Of a DNA stretch of 64,000 nt, positions 1-9,463 are shown piece after piece (the first letter of the stretch is position 1; the number at the start of each line of letters is the position of its first letter). Source of the DNA: Coix lacryma-jobi var. lacryma-jobi (Eukaryota; Streptophyta; Magnoliopsida; Poales; Poaceae); NCBI GenBank assembly GCA_009763385.1, contig CM019823.1:40358444-40422443 (forward strand), in the 5' to 3' direction. A program made the translations under genes and the position numbers. The notes beneath the pieces are model-generated. The model saw only the letters and a list, made by a program, of their open reading frames with translations, was not told the DNA's origin and did no database searches.

Positions 1-1445
1 ACGACTATGACCGCGCTGACCACCTGAGTGGTTGCGGCCACATAGAGGAGGAGAGGCTCGGGGGATCGCACCTTCGGCTGGTCGCGGTGGCACGAGATTG
101 GTGCGGAAGTCAGCAACCCCTTCAACTTGGTTAAGGCCTCCTCGGCTTCGACAGTCCACGCGAAGCGTTCCGTCTTCTTCAGCAGGCGGTAGAGGGGTAG
201 CGCTTTTTCCCCTAGCCTCGAGATGAATCTGCTGAGAGCGGCTAGGCAGCCTGTCACTTTCTGCACACCCTTGAGGTCTCGAATTGGGCCCATCCTCGTG
301 ACTGCTGAGATTTTTTCGGGGTTGGCCTCGATCCCCCGTTGTGAGACAATGTAGCCAAGTAGCATGCCTCGAGGCACACCAAAGACACACTTCTCGGGGT
401 TGAGCTTCACATTCTTGGCCCGGAGGCACTCGAACGTGGCTCGAGGTCGCTGATGAGGTCCCCGACTTTCTTGGTTTTAACCACGATGTCATCGACGTAG
501 GCCTCGACGGTTTTGCCTATGTGTTCGCCAAAGATATGCTGCATGCAACGTTGGTACGTTGCCCCGGCGTTTCGAAGGCCGAAGGGCATTGTAACGTAGC
601 AATACATACCAAAAGGCGTAACAAAAGAGGTAGCGAGCTCGTCGGATTCTTTCATCCTAATCTGGTGGTAGCCGGAATACGCATCGAGAAATGAAAGTAC
701 CTCACACCCCGCAGTGGAATCAAACATCTGATCAATTCTAGGTAAAGGAAATGGAACTTTTGGGACATGCTTTATTCAGACCATTGTAGTCTACACACAT
801 CCGCATTTTTCCATTCTTTTTCCTAACTAGTACAGGGTTAGCTAGCCACTCTGGGTGAAATACCTCCTTGATGAACCCGGCCGCCAAAAGCTTGTGCACC
901 TCCTCGCCGATGATCCTGCGCTTCTCCTCGTCGAAGCGGCGCAGGCGTTGCTTCACCGGTCTGGACCCGACCTGGATTTCCAAGGCTTGCTCGGCGACTT
1001 CCCTCGGTATGCCCGGCATGTCCGAGGGGCCCCACGCAAACATGTCGATGTTCGTGCGGAGAAAGTCGACGAGCACTGCTTCCTATTTAGGCTCGAGGCT
1101 GGCGCTGACGGCCAGCGTCTTGCCATCGGTCGAGGTCGGGTCGACGGGTATCAGCTTGGTGTGCTCCGCCGGCTCGAAGGTGCCAGCGTGGCGCTTCGCT
1201 TCAGGGGCCTCCTCGGTGGCCAGGGCGGCTAGGGCCTCGAGCGAGTCGAGCTGGACGTTTGCCTCCCCACGCTCGACGCACTCCACGTCGCAGTGGTACG
1301 CGTGCTCGTAGGATGTGTCGACGGTGATGACCCCTTTTGGCCCTGGCATTTTGAGCTTCAAGTACGTGTAGTTGGGAACCGCCATGAACTTGGCGTAGCC
1401 TGGCCGGCCGATGATGGCATGGTAGGTCCCTTGGAATCCAACCAC
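1..1445 (-). pseudogene. pol: pol remnant: end of protease plus reverse transcriptase
   Basis: Pieces of one pol frame can be followed from right to left. The end of the protease (YHAIIGRPGY) is at 1083-1445, the RT fingers (KKNGKMRMCVDYNGLNKACP) at 738-1076, and the RT palm with YVDD at 407-727. The thumb/connection region continues to the window edge. Breaks: in-frame TAG codons at 1464-1466 and 1083-1085, a one-base shift near 740-755 in an A run, and a further shift near 430-440. As it stands it cannot make full-length RT. The catalytic YVDD is intact at about 495-510. Confidence 0.85.
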
Positions 1446-1463
1446 CTCGAAGGTGAGCGTCTC

Positions 1464-4376
1464 CTAGCGGAAGTTAGCCGGCGTGCCAAAGCAAACCGGC
1501 AGGTCGATGCGCCCGAGGGGGTGGGCCTTCTTCCCTGGTACGACTCCGTGGAACCCCCCGACGCTGGGTCGGAGCTGACCCTCTGAAATCCCCAGGAGGT
1601 CAAGGGTCTCGAGGTATATGATGTTGAGGCTCGAGCCCCCATCCATCAACACCTTGGAGAACCGTACGTCGACGATGACGGGGTCGACGACGAGGGGGTA
1701 CGCCCCCGGGTTTATGACACGATCCGGATGGTCTTCACAGTCGAACGTGATCGGCGCATCAGACCAATCAAGATACCGGGGGGCGTCGTGGCCGAGTGCA
1801 AAGATCTCCCGGCGCTCCTTCTTTCTTTCTCGAGTTGAGAGCCCGACGGTCGGCCCCCCGTAGATCATGTAGCAGTCGCGCACCGGAGGGAAGTTGCCGT
1901 CCGTGTCCCCCCCACCACGCCGATTGTTATCCTTGCCCTTAGGCGTGTCTTCTTTCTTATCGCCGAGCTTGGAGTAGTAGCCTTTCAACAGTCGGCAGTC
2001 CTTTAACTTGTGATTTACGGGGCCCCTGTGATAAGTGCAGGGGTCCTCGAGCATCTGGTCGAAAACAGCCCCGTCAGGGGGGCCTCGGGGCTTCTTAGGC
2101 TCGAGGGCGCCTGCAAGCACCTCTTCGTCGTCGTCGTCATTGGCGTCGCGCTTCGCCTTCTGACCTTTGCGTTTGCTCTTCTTCTTTTTGTTGCTGTTAT
2201 TGTTGTCGTTCTTGGCGTCGCTGCCCTTGTTCGAGCCCTCCGGCGCGGTCACCGCCTTACCTTTGTCCGTGGAGCGGCCGAAGAAGGCCCCCACTGCCTC
2301 GTCGCCTGAGGCAAAGCTGGTGACACGATCCATCAGGTCCTCGACCGTCCTGGGACGGTAGCGTCCTAGCTCGTGAACTAGCTCTTGGCATGTCGTGCCC
2401 GCGAGGAACGCTGATATGACGTCTTCATCAGGCACGTGGGGGAGCTCGAGGCGCTGCTTCGAGAACCGCCGAGCAAAGTCGCGGAGGGGCTCGTCCGCCG
2501 CCTGCCTGCAACGCCGTAGGTCCCAGGGGTTGCCTGGGCGCACGCAAGTCCCATTGAAATTCCCGTCAAAGACCCTGACTAGGTCGGCCCAGTCATCGAT
2601 CCGATTCGGTGGGAGCCCCTCGAGCCACCGGCGAGCGGTGTCCGAGAGGTAAAGTGGGAGTTGGCGTATGATCACACGGTCGTCGTTCTTCGCTCCGCCC
2701 AGTTGGCAGCCTAGACGGAAGTCCGAGAGCCAGAGCTTGGGCTCGACCTCCCCGTCATACTTCACGATGTTGGTCGGCGGTCGGAAGCGGTCGGGGAGGG
2801 TTGAGCTGCGGATGGCCCGGCTGAAGACTCTGGGGCCCGGGGGCTCGAGGGCTTGCCGGTCCTCGTCACTGTCGTAGCGCCCCCCTCGATGGGCACTATA
2901 GCCACGCTCTTGGGCCCCCTTGTCCTTGCGCCGTCGGTTGATGTCGTTGCGGGCGTCATTGGGGTCTCGAGGTGGCCGGTTGTCGATGATCCGTTCGCGG
3001 ACTGGCCTAGCTCGAGAGGCGTCCGGCTGGTGGACGGATGCCTCGCGCTTGTTGCGAGGCGTGTCCGCCGGCTTCCCCGAGGCTGCTCCGCGCCGGCGTG
3101 ACGCCGAGCTCTCGGCCTGCTGCACAGCGGCTGTCTCGAGGATGTTCTTCATTTCCCCAAGCATGCGCCCGGCGTCAGGGTTGGAGACGGCGGGTAGATC
3201 ACGGAGCATCATCGCCGCCGCCACCACGTTCTGCCCGGCTCGCGGGAAGCATACCTCGGGGCGTGCTGGTGCCCCGTCCTCGAGGATCCGCCGGTGGACC
3301 TCTCGAGCCCGACCTCGAGCTCCGGCTCCTCGGGGCTGGGGTGGTTCCTGCATCAGAGTTTGCCGGAGCTGCAGCAGGTGTCGCCATTCTTCCTCGGCTT
3401 TGGTGATTGCCTCCTGCATCTGCGCGAGTTGCGCCGCCCGGCCGTCGTCGTGCTGAGGCGGTGCAGCCGGTGCCGGAGGTTCGTTCCTCCCCTGAACACG
3501 TGATCCGCCTGCCGTGGCCACGTCGCTGGGGCCCTCTAGATCGAGCACCGGCCTGCCGTCGTCTCCCTCGTCCTCGGTATCGCATACGACCCCCTCGAGT
3601 TGGAAGCACTCCCTGGTGGGATCCCAGAGGTCGGGGTCGTGGTAGTCGTATTCGTCGGAGTCAGAACTGTTGACGGCGTGCCGCCTTGGCAGATGCTGGG
3701 ACCGCAGCTCGCGGTACCATTCTCCGACGGTGGCTCGCCGGGGTGGCTCGATGGCTCGCGAGAAGCCGCAGTCGACGTGCGTAGGGTGGATGATCTCCAG
3801 GTTGGCCATGGCCTGCAGTAGCACGCCCGGGCGCTCCTCCTGCTCTGCCGGCGGTCGGCCTCGACGGCGCTCGTTGAGCTGGCGGGCGTAGGCTGCTGCG
3901 GAGTTGTCGAGGCTGAACGGGAACCGCCGGCGTCGAGCGCGGTACTCCCCGTGCAGGAGGAGGCTGGGTGGCGTCGATGGTGCGCGGCTCGGAGACCTCT
4001 GGCCTGGCTCCTGGTCCGTGCGCATGAGGAACGCGAAGTCGCTGGGTGGGCGCGAGCGCGCCCTGGAAGTCTCCGGCCGTGCGCCGGGCAGGCTCCTCCT
4101 CGGGAACTCCGTGCCGGGCACGGGGAAGTGGGTGTACGCAGCCGGCACGGCCTGTGCCTGGCGACGATGGTGACGACGGCGCCGCTCATGGGGTGGCGAC
4201 GCGTGGTGGTGTGGGCGGCGTGCCACGCTCCTCGCACGGGGTGGCGTGACACGCCCTCCACTCGGGCCCTCCGTGGAGAGCAAGGTCAGCTCGTTGCCGT
4301 TGTCGGTGGCTAGGAACTCGAGGCTCCCGAACCAGATGACGGCACCGACAGAGAACGAAGGAGTCGAAGCAGCCAT
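1464..4376 (-). CDS. gag: gag-protease polyprotein of the Tat-like element
   Basis: The frame is open for 970 codons from an ATG about 57 bases downstream of the LTR to a TAG inside the protease. This start is chosen because the open frame upstream continues into the LTR and would include the primer-binding site. The N-terminal half is low in complexity and rich in Arg, Pro and Glu. A retrotrans_gag-like domain lies near residues 540-690 (TARRWLEGLP). A zinc-knuckle-like motif (CTYHRGPVNHKLKDC, not a standard CCHC) lies near residue 780, after a lysine/asparagine-rich linker. An aspartic-protease motif (LMDGGSSLN) lies near residue 910. The stop cuts the protease before its GRPGY-like second half, which continues in the same frame beyond the TAG. 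Confidence 0.85.
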   Translation of the reverse strand: MAASTPSFSVGAVIWFGSLEFLATDNGNELTLLSTEGPSGGRVTPPRARSVARRPHHHASPPHERRRRHHRRQAQAVPAAYTHFPVPGTEFPRRSLPGARPETSRARSRPPSDFAFLMRTDQEPGQRSPSRAPSTPPSLLLHGEYRARRRRFPFSLDNSAAAYARQLNERRRGRPPAEQEERPGVLLQAMANLEIIHPTHVDCGFSRAIEPPRRATVGEWYRELRSQHLPRRHAVNSSDSDEYDYHDPDLWDPTRECFQLEGVVCDTEDEGDDGRPVLDLEGPSDVATAGGSRVQGRNEPPAPAAPPQHDDGRAAQLAQMQEAITKAEEEWRHLLQLRQTLMQEPPQPRGAGARGRAREVHRRILEDGAPARPEVCFPRAGQNVVAAAMMLRDLPAVSNPDAGRMLGEMKNILETAAVQQAESSASRRRGAASGKPADTPRNKREASVHQPDASRARPVRERIIDNRPPRDPNDARNDINRRRKDKGAQERGYSAHRGGRYDSDEDRQALEPPGPRVFSRAIRSSTLPDRFRPPTNIVKYDGEVEPKLWLSDFRLGCQLGGAKNDDRVIIRQLPLYLSDTARRWLEGLPPNRIDDWADLVRVFDGNFNGTCVRPGNPWDLRRCRQAADEPLRDFARRFSKQRLELPHVPDEDVISAFLAGTTCQELVHELGRYRPRTVEDLMDRVTSFASGDEAVGAFFGRSTDKGKAVTAPEGSNKGSDAKNDNNNSNKKKKSKRKGQKAKRDANDDDDEEVLAGALEPKKPRGPPDGAVFDQMLEDPCTYHRGPVNHKLKDCRLLKGYYSKLGDKKEDTPKGKDNNRRGGGDTDGNFPPVRDCYMIYGGPTVGLSTRERKKERREIFALGHDAPRYLDWSDAPITFDCEDHPDRVINPGAYPLVVDPVIVDVRFSKVLMDGGSSLNIIYLETLDLLGISEGQLRPSVGGFHGVVPGKKAHPLGRIDLPVCFGTPANFR

Positions 4377-4412
4377 CCAGGAAACAGCGAGAAACTGTCT
4401 CGACACGCGAAG

Positions 4413-4433
4413 GCCCCTACCTGGCGCGCCAAC
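4413..4433 (-). other. Primer-binding site of the Tat-like element
   Basis: The sequence TTGGCGCGCCAGGTAGGGG directly follows the LTR end on the minus strand, where a tRNA primer-binding site is expected. I do not assign the tRNA with confidence. Confidence 0.65.
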
Positions 4434-5719
4434 TGTCGGTGTTTCGAACCCGGGGGTACGACACCAACGAGTAATATGATCGCGTGCTCTCTTCCTAGAT
4501 GGTGATGCAAGATGACACAAGGATTTATCCTGGTTCGGGCAAAGAAGGCCCTACGTCCAGCGGGGGAGGAGGTTCTTGTATTACTTGCACCTAAGTGCTT
4601 GTACAGGGGCGAATACAAGCTCAATGAGCGTGGACCGGAGTCCGGACTCGAGTGTGTACGTGTGGACTCATGTGTTGTTTCTTGGAGTCGTGTCTGTAAC
4701 CGTGGAATGAGGGCCCTGGTGTCCCCTTTTATAGAGCAAGGGGAGGCCAGGGTTACACAAGGGTATTACAGGTGTCGGGGCGTACGATGCCCAATACGGA
4801 GAGGGGTAGGAACTCTGTCTTGTCGGGGCCACTGGAGCCGATGTGGGCGTTGCTGTTGAGGCGTCCTTGGGGCGTGGCCTCCATCTCGGGCGCGGACGTG
4901 ATGGCGTGACGATGTAGAAGCCGTACAGCACCCATTCCGGCACGTACAGGACACGACGGGGTCCCTCCGGGTCTTGGGGTACCTGTCTTCCAATAGCATG
5001 AAAGCAGTTAGAGCTCGAGGGGCGCGGAGCCAGCCTCGAGGTGGCGCCTACGGGGGGCTCGAGCCCCCGCAGGTTTGGACAAGTCCCGTGAAAATTGATT
5101 GAGCAGTGGGCATCCGGGCCTCGAGACGTGGCTTGGACGTGCAACAGTGTAGGGTATGGGTTAACAGTGCCGTACTGGCGCCCTTTTGCCCATGCTTGTG
5201 GTGAAAACGAGACTTGACTCTGCCCTGGTTACTGTGGTACACGTCGGGCTGCAGAGGACGTGACTGGAGTAGGTGGATGTATTAAATGCGCGGTATGGGG
5301 CTGGCATCCGATGCCTGCGCCGCTCGAGGGAAGCATACGCGTCTCGAGGGATAGGCTGCTGTGCCAGAGAGGCTCGAGGTCCCCGCGTGGGGTCTCGAGG
5401 TATGGTGTTCGGCTGTGGGGGGCTCGAGCCCTAAATGCCAGGACTCGAGGTTTTAGTGGAGCGCTCGCCGGGGGCCTGGCTTCGGAGGGCTCGGGCGAGA
5501 TGGAGAACGGGCGTTAGCCCGAGGCCTGGCTCGGTGAACTCGGGCGAGACGGAGAGCGCGCGTTCGCCCGAGGCCTGGCTTGGTGGGCCAGCGTTGTGGG
5601 CCCCGAGGGGTTGGTCTCTTTAAGGGGTTAGACTAGTTAGGTTTGTTTTTTACCGGCGCTCTAGGTTTAACTTATTAGTTTGCGATGATTGGGGGTACCC
5701 CTTTTGTGGACCCCCGACA
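4434..5719 (-). repeat. 5' LTR of the Tat-like gypsy element
   Basis: The 1,286-bp segment starts TGTCGGTGTT and ends CCCCCGACA on the plus strand, giving the expected terminal TGTCGG/CCGACA inverted ends. The primer-binding site follows directly on the minus strand. It is rich in CTCGAG-containing words. A TATA box lies near its 3' end. The partner LTR is outside the window, so insertion age cannot be judged. Confidence 0.88.
4727..4733 (-). promoter_or_regulatory. LTR TATA box
   Basis: On the minus strand the LTR reads CTCTATAAAAGGGGACAC, a canonical plant TATA box in a GC-rich setting. Transcription would be expected to start about 25-35 bases downstream, near 4695-4705, which defines the U3/R border. 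The start position is inferred. Confidence 0.7.
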
Positions 5720-5836
5720 ATAATATGTTCATTTTATATCATAGATGTTATTACTCTTTTCTATAAAGTTAGTCAAAGTTTAAAAAGTTTGACTGACACA
5801 GATTCTAGGAATTGATTCTTTCGTGGACGGAGGGAG
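5720..5836. mobile_element. Stowaway-type MITE, right half only
   Basis: The segment ends GTGGACGGAGGGAG followed by TA, the right terminus of a Stowaway (Tc1/mariner) MITE. The interior contains the familiar GTCAAAGTTTAAAAAGTTTGAC-type text. It stops exactly where the gypsy LTR begins, so the retrotransposon inserted into this MITE. The left half should lie beyond the left edge of the window. Confidence 0.7.
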
Positions 5837-5857
5837 TAGCTATTTGCGACTGTCTTA

Positions 5858-6620
5858 GACTGTCTCCAACAAGGTGACCTATACCCAAAACTAGGTCATC
5901 TACATTGTGTTTGCCTCTCCAAAATCGGCTCCAACAGATGACCCAAATGGAGGACTCATTTTGCATACGGTGGGAGAGGAGAGGCAAACTTGGGTCATCT
6001 GGAGGGAGACATGCAAATGTATGGCGTGAGCTCCAACGAGGAGGCGGAGGCCCCGGCGACGGCAGGGTGCAGGCGGAGCGCTGGCTGGTGGAGTCCCGAC
6101 GACGGCAGCAGGGTGTAGGCAGAGCGGGCGGTGCAGGCAGAGCGGGCGGTGCAGGCAGACCGACCCGCTCCTCCCCAGGGGCTCGGCGGCGGCAGGGCGG
6201 AGGGGCGTCACCGTCGGCCGGAGGGGAGGGAGGGGCGTGGCCGCCGACCGGATCTGGAAGAGGCGCCGCCGCCGGCCGGATCTGGGAGCGGCGCCGCCGC
6301 GCCGACCAGAGGGAAGGAAGGGGCGCCGCTGCACTGAATCCGTGGGGAGAGTGAGAGGTCCCGCCGCGCTGGCTGGAGGGAAGGGAGGGGCGGCGCCGCC
6401 GGCCGAAGGTGAGGGAGAGGCGCCGCCGCCGGCGGCCGGAGGAGATGCAGGGGGAGGGAGGGAAGGGAGGAAGAAGAGAGAGAGGGAGAGATGGGGTGGA
6501 GAGGAAGATGCATTTTTATCTGTTGGAGAGGATGTTTGTTTGGGTATTCTCGTTTTTACTGTGCGAGACCTATACTTCGGTTTGGGTCTCCGGTTTGGGT
6601 CACGATTGTTGGAGTCAGTC
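5858..6620. mobile_element. PIF/Harbinger-type element with a GC-rich core
   Basis: The terminal inverted repeats GACTGTCTCCAACA and (reverse complement of the right end) GACTGACTCCAACA are flanked by a TTA duplication at 5855-5857 and 6621-6623. This fits the PIF/Harbinger target preference. The outer 120-150 bases each side are ordinary MITE-like sequence. The core, about 6030-6480, is extremely GC-rich and holds short tandem repeats around GTGCAGGCAGAGCGGGCG. No transposase is visible, so it is non-autonomous. The core may be captured DNA, but no recognisable protein is encoded. Confidence 0.75.
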
Positions 6621-6623
6621 TTA

Positions 6624-6814
6624 GCGACGCGTGTCCATGGGCCCGGTCCTTGTGCTGAGAGGAATAAATTAAACGACTGCCAAACAGAACTGGGTGGTGC
6701 CGAGATAGCTACGGATTGGACGATTGGTCATGGAAGCATGCATGATTCAGAACTTGAGATGAGCCTAGCCTGTCCTAACACTGGATGAAAAACTCGTGGC
6801 TCGATAAGTCGGCT
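6624..6814. other. Unassigned spacer
   Basis: Short intergenic stretch between two DNA elements. No coding, RNA or repeat structure could be supported. Confidence 0.5.
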
Positions 6815-7160
6815 TAGGCCATCCACAATGGTTATCAAATAGCTAGCTATGAGAAATTATATTGGCTCTCAATAGCACTTTATAAATAGCTAGCGAGATA
6901 ACGTATAAAAATAATAAAAAAAGTAACACTTTTATTAGCTATCGAGGAGAGAGATCAAATAGCTAGCGACTTCCCAATATATAGCTAGCGACTCATAAAT
7001 AGCTAATCTAGTACTATCTCCTAAAAATACGTCTCACACAATACTCTTTAAAATAGTATTTATTTATTTTTATTTATATATCTCATCTAGCTAGCTATTT
7101 TTAAGTTGTCATTTAGAGCCAATAGCATTCTTCTTAGAGACCAAATAGCTAGGCCCTTAT
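6815..7160. mobile_element. Foldback-type MITE built on AATAGCTAGC words
   Basis: Two inverted arms, about 6861-6894 and 7090-7123, share the order TATTGGCTCT ... AATAGCTAGC on opposite strands. The word AATAGCTAGC and its reverse recur through the AT-rich middle. Terminal repeats and a target duplication could not be fixed, so the outer limits are approximate. Confidence 0.55.
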
Positions 7161-7563
7161 AATTCTTTAGTGGCTCGACTCAAACGTCTTGCTTACCTTT
7201 TGTAACAAGTTGAGCCAAACAGCAAACAGTTCATTCATCTCATTCAGCAAACAGTTCATTCATCTCATTTAGTTAACGAGCTAGCTCCTGACCCGAATGA
7301 GCCAAAAACAAAAAGACCAGTATCATGGTTTGATAAATTATAGATAAAAATATATTAATATCTATGATATCAAAAATACTACATTCAATTCATTACAAAA
7401 TGTATTTTTTTTATAAAAATTATATTAGAGTTGTAAATGTGAATAATATTCCTTAGAAATTTGGTCAAACCGTAAGCTATTTGTAGAGCTATTTGTAGTG
7501 GACAGAGATAGAGTACGATACTTGTAGCGAGTAGTACAAGTGATGTAACCTGCGAATTACAGT
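7161..7563. other. AT-rich intergenic stretch
   Basis: Nothing beyond MITE-like wording (for example TAGATAAAAATATATTAATATCTATGAT-type text, shared with Stowaway interiors) was seen. No gene is supported. Confidence 0.4.
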
Positions 7564-7566
7564 ATA

Positions 7567-7608
7567 GGCCTTGTTTAGTTCCCTCATTTTTTTCATCTAA
7601 ACAAGGCC
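7567..7608. mobile_element. 42-bp miniature Harbinger/Tourist relic
   Basis: Perfect 12-base inverted ends GGCCTTGTTTAG and CTAAACAAGGCC are separated by only 18 bases and flanked by an ATA duplication at 7564-7566 and 7609-7611. GGCCTTGTTTAG is the usual terminus of Tourist MITEs in grasses. It looks like an element reduced almost to its ends. Confidence 0.7.
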
Positions 7609-7729
7609 ATAGTAAAGCAGAACAAGTGACAAACAGATCGAGTTTTTTATTAGTACGAGTATAGTCGGCGGATGGAGCCGGCAGCAGCGCTGCACTCAAT
7701 CAAGTCAGAGACGAGGACGAGTGTATGTA

Positions 7730-7987
7730 CTCCCTCCGTCCAACAAAACATGCAATTCTAGCACAGTAGCATGTTTTAGTATCCTAAGTTTAAATAATTA
7801 TAGACAAAAATATATTAATATTTATGATATCAAATAAATATCATTGGATTAATTACAAAATGTACTTTCATAATAAATTTATTTGGATTAATAAATATTA
7901 ATATTATTGGCTAGAAACATGGTCAAACGCAAAGTACTTTTCTAGGCACGTAACTCATAGTTGTATGTTTTTAATGGACGGAGGGAG
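7730..7987. mobile_element. Stowaway MITE (258 bp)
   Basis: It begins CTCCCTCCGTCC, ends GGACGGAGGGAG and is flanked by TA on both sides, the signature of Stowaway (Tc1/mariner) MITEs. The interior is AT-rich and non-coding. Confidence 0.9.
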
Positions 7988-9025
7988 TACATGAGTGTAC
8001 CAGGAGTGTAGCGGTCAACAGAGAGCGAGAAGCACTGCAAAAGAAAAGAAGAATGAGCAGCAGAGCGCATGACAACAACATCCTTGTGTCTTTTTCTCTA
8101 TCTACTAGTACTAGTCCGGCCCGCGGCGCGGCCGGCCGGCACCGGACCGGCTCGGCAGCCGGCTGCCTGCACCGCACCGGACAAGGCGCAGGCGGCCGCC
8201 GAGCCAGCTCGTGGAAAAGGACCGGGGCGGCCGGGCGGTGCGTTGTGCAGTGGCCCTGCTGACAGCAGACCGGTGGTGACTGGTGACTGGTGCTGGTGCT
8301 GCTGCCTCCTCCGATGCCGATGCCGATGACGGGAGGTGGAATGTGATGATGCCCTGGGCTGACCACCGGCTGGGCACCCGCGCCCGCGTGCGCGGACTGC
8401 CCCAGCTTTTGTCGCGCTATGCCTCCTCCTCCCGACTGCCTGCTCCAGTGGCGCCTCGGACTGGGAATCTCTTTCAATTCCTTCGCCTCGGCCTTCGACC
8501 AGCCAGCCGCGTTCGCTCGCTCGCGATCGACGCCTGCGTGCGTGCGTGCGTGCCGGCCACCATGCATGCTACGGCTACGGCCTGCTAGGGTGCTAGCTGC
8601 TGCCTCTTCCGTGTCATCCCAAACATCCAAATCCATGCATGCTCGGTCCGGTCCGGTCGTCGTCGTCTACATACTGAAAAAGTTTCTTCTACCTTTACTA
8701 GGGCGTCTACTAAAAGGATTTCTTTTCTCTACGTACTAGGGAAAGTTGAGGATCGGGTCATCCTGCTATAGGATTTGTATAAAAGCAGGATTCTGCTGGG
8801 CAGTGCACAAGGGCAGTGATGGGGAAATTCTACTTCAGTTTGTCATTGTTGATTCCATCATTCGGAAAACGTATTAGGGTATTATTTCAACGTCCACCTA
8901 GACTTTTTTTTTGTCTTCTTTGCAGATTTCCATTGCTAGGTAAGAGTCCCATACATATACTCCATATATCCTAAGTTGTATCTTATGACTCTTTAGAGAA
9001 ATTAGTGTTAAAAAAATATACATAA
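7988..9025. other. Unassigned sequence with a GC-rich block
   Basis: The block 8000-8680 is clearly richer in G and C than its surroundings and contains short repeats of GCCGATGCCGATG and TGCGTGCGTGCG type. Both strands have open frames there, but none shows a recognisable domain or codon pattern, so no gene is called. From 8680 to 9025 the sequence is AT-rich with a TATA-like GTATAAAAGC at about 8777. The block could be a decayed gene edge or a promoter CpG region. Confidence 0.35.
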
Positions 9026-9372
9026 GAACAACTCCAACGGCTTTGCATTTTTTGTTTGGCAAAATATGATATTTGTCAACTCTCAAATTAATATGGCAAA
9101 AATAAAAAAAAAATCAATCTCCAACGGTTTTATATTTAGACTTGGTAAAACTAAAAAATTGTGCGCGCAAGAGGGAAATATCCCGCGGGAGTAGCACACG
9201 AGGACGATTGCCAAGCGAGCTGCAGCTTGGCATATATGCCAAATATCACCCGATATTTGTCAAGTTGCTGAAAATGCTAAGCTCATTTGTCAAACCGTTG
9301 CATAGAAGATTTTTAGATGTTTTTGCAAAAACAAGAATGTCAAATCCATTTGCAAAACCGTTAAAGTTGCTG
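9026..9372. mobile_element. Harbinger-like MITE (347 bp)
   Basis: Ends GAACAACTCCAACGG and (reverse complement of right end) CAGCAACTTTAACGG are flanked by TAA at 9023-9025 and 9373-9375. The interior is non-coding, with repeated TTTGCCAAAT-type words. Confidence 0.72.
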
Positions 9373-9463
9373 TAAGTTCTTACGAAAACTCGTTTTGACA
9401 TGTAGGGCGCATTTGGTTGGTGATTTGGTGGTGGCCTCGCAGGCAAATACATTCTAGCCGTTA

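Larger units (their letters stand above)
1..5719 (-). mobile_element. Ty3/gypsy LTR retrotransposon, Tat/Retand-like, 5' portion
   Basis: The element lies on the minus strand and runs off the left edge of the window. Read 5' to 3' from the right, it has a 5' LTR, a primer-binding site, gag, a protease region and reverse transcriptase. The gag-protease reading frame is long, but pol is broken by stops and frameshifts. RT wording (YVDDIVVKTK) and the downstream connection-domain text resemble the Tat lineage (Retand/RIRE2-like); lineage is inferred from memory of the family. RNase H beyond the start, integrase and the 3' LTR lie outside the window. The right LTR edge interrupts a Stowaway MITE, whose right half survives next to it. 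Confidence 0.9.

Noticed and set aside
2853..4313. Plus-strand open frames opposite gag of the Tat-like element
   Set aside because: Antisense shadows of a long GC-rich gag frame without domains of their own.
6237..6788. 183-codon frame across the Harbinger-type element
   Set aside because: It crosses the element's right terminus and target duplication, so it is a chance frame in GC-rich repeats.
7971..8636. 221-codon minus-strand frame in the GC-rich block
   Set aside because: It begins inside a Stowaway edge, is compositionally biased, and shows no domain; a gene cannot be supported.
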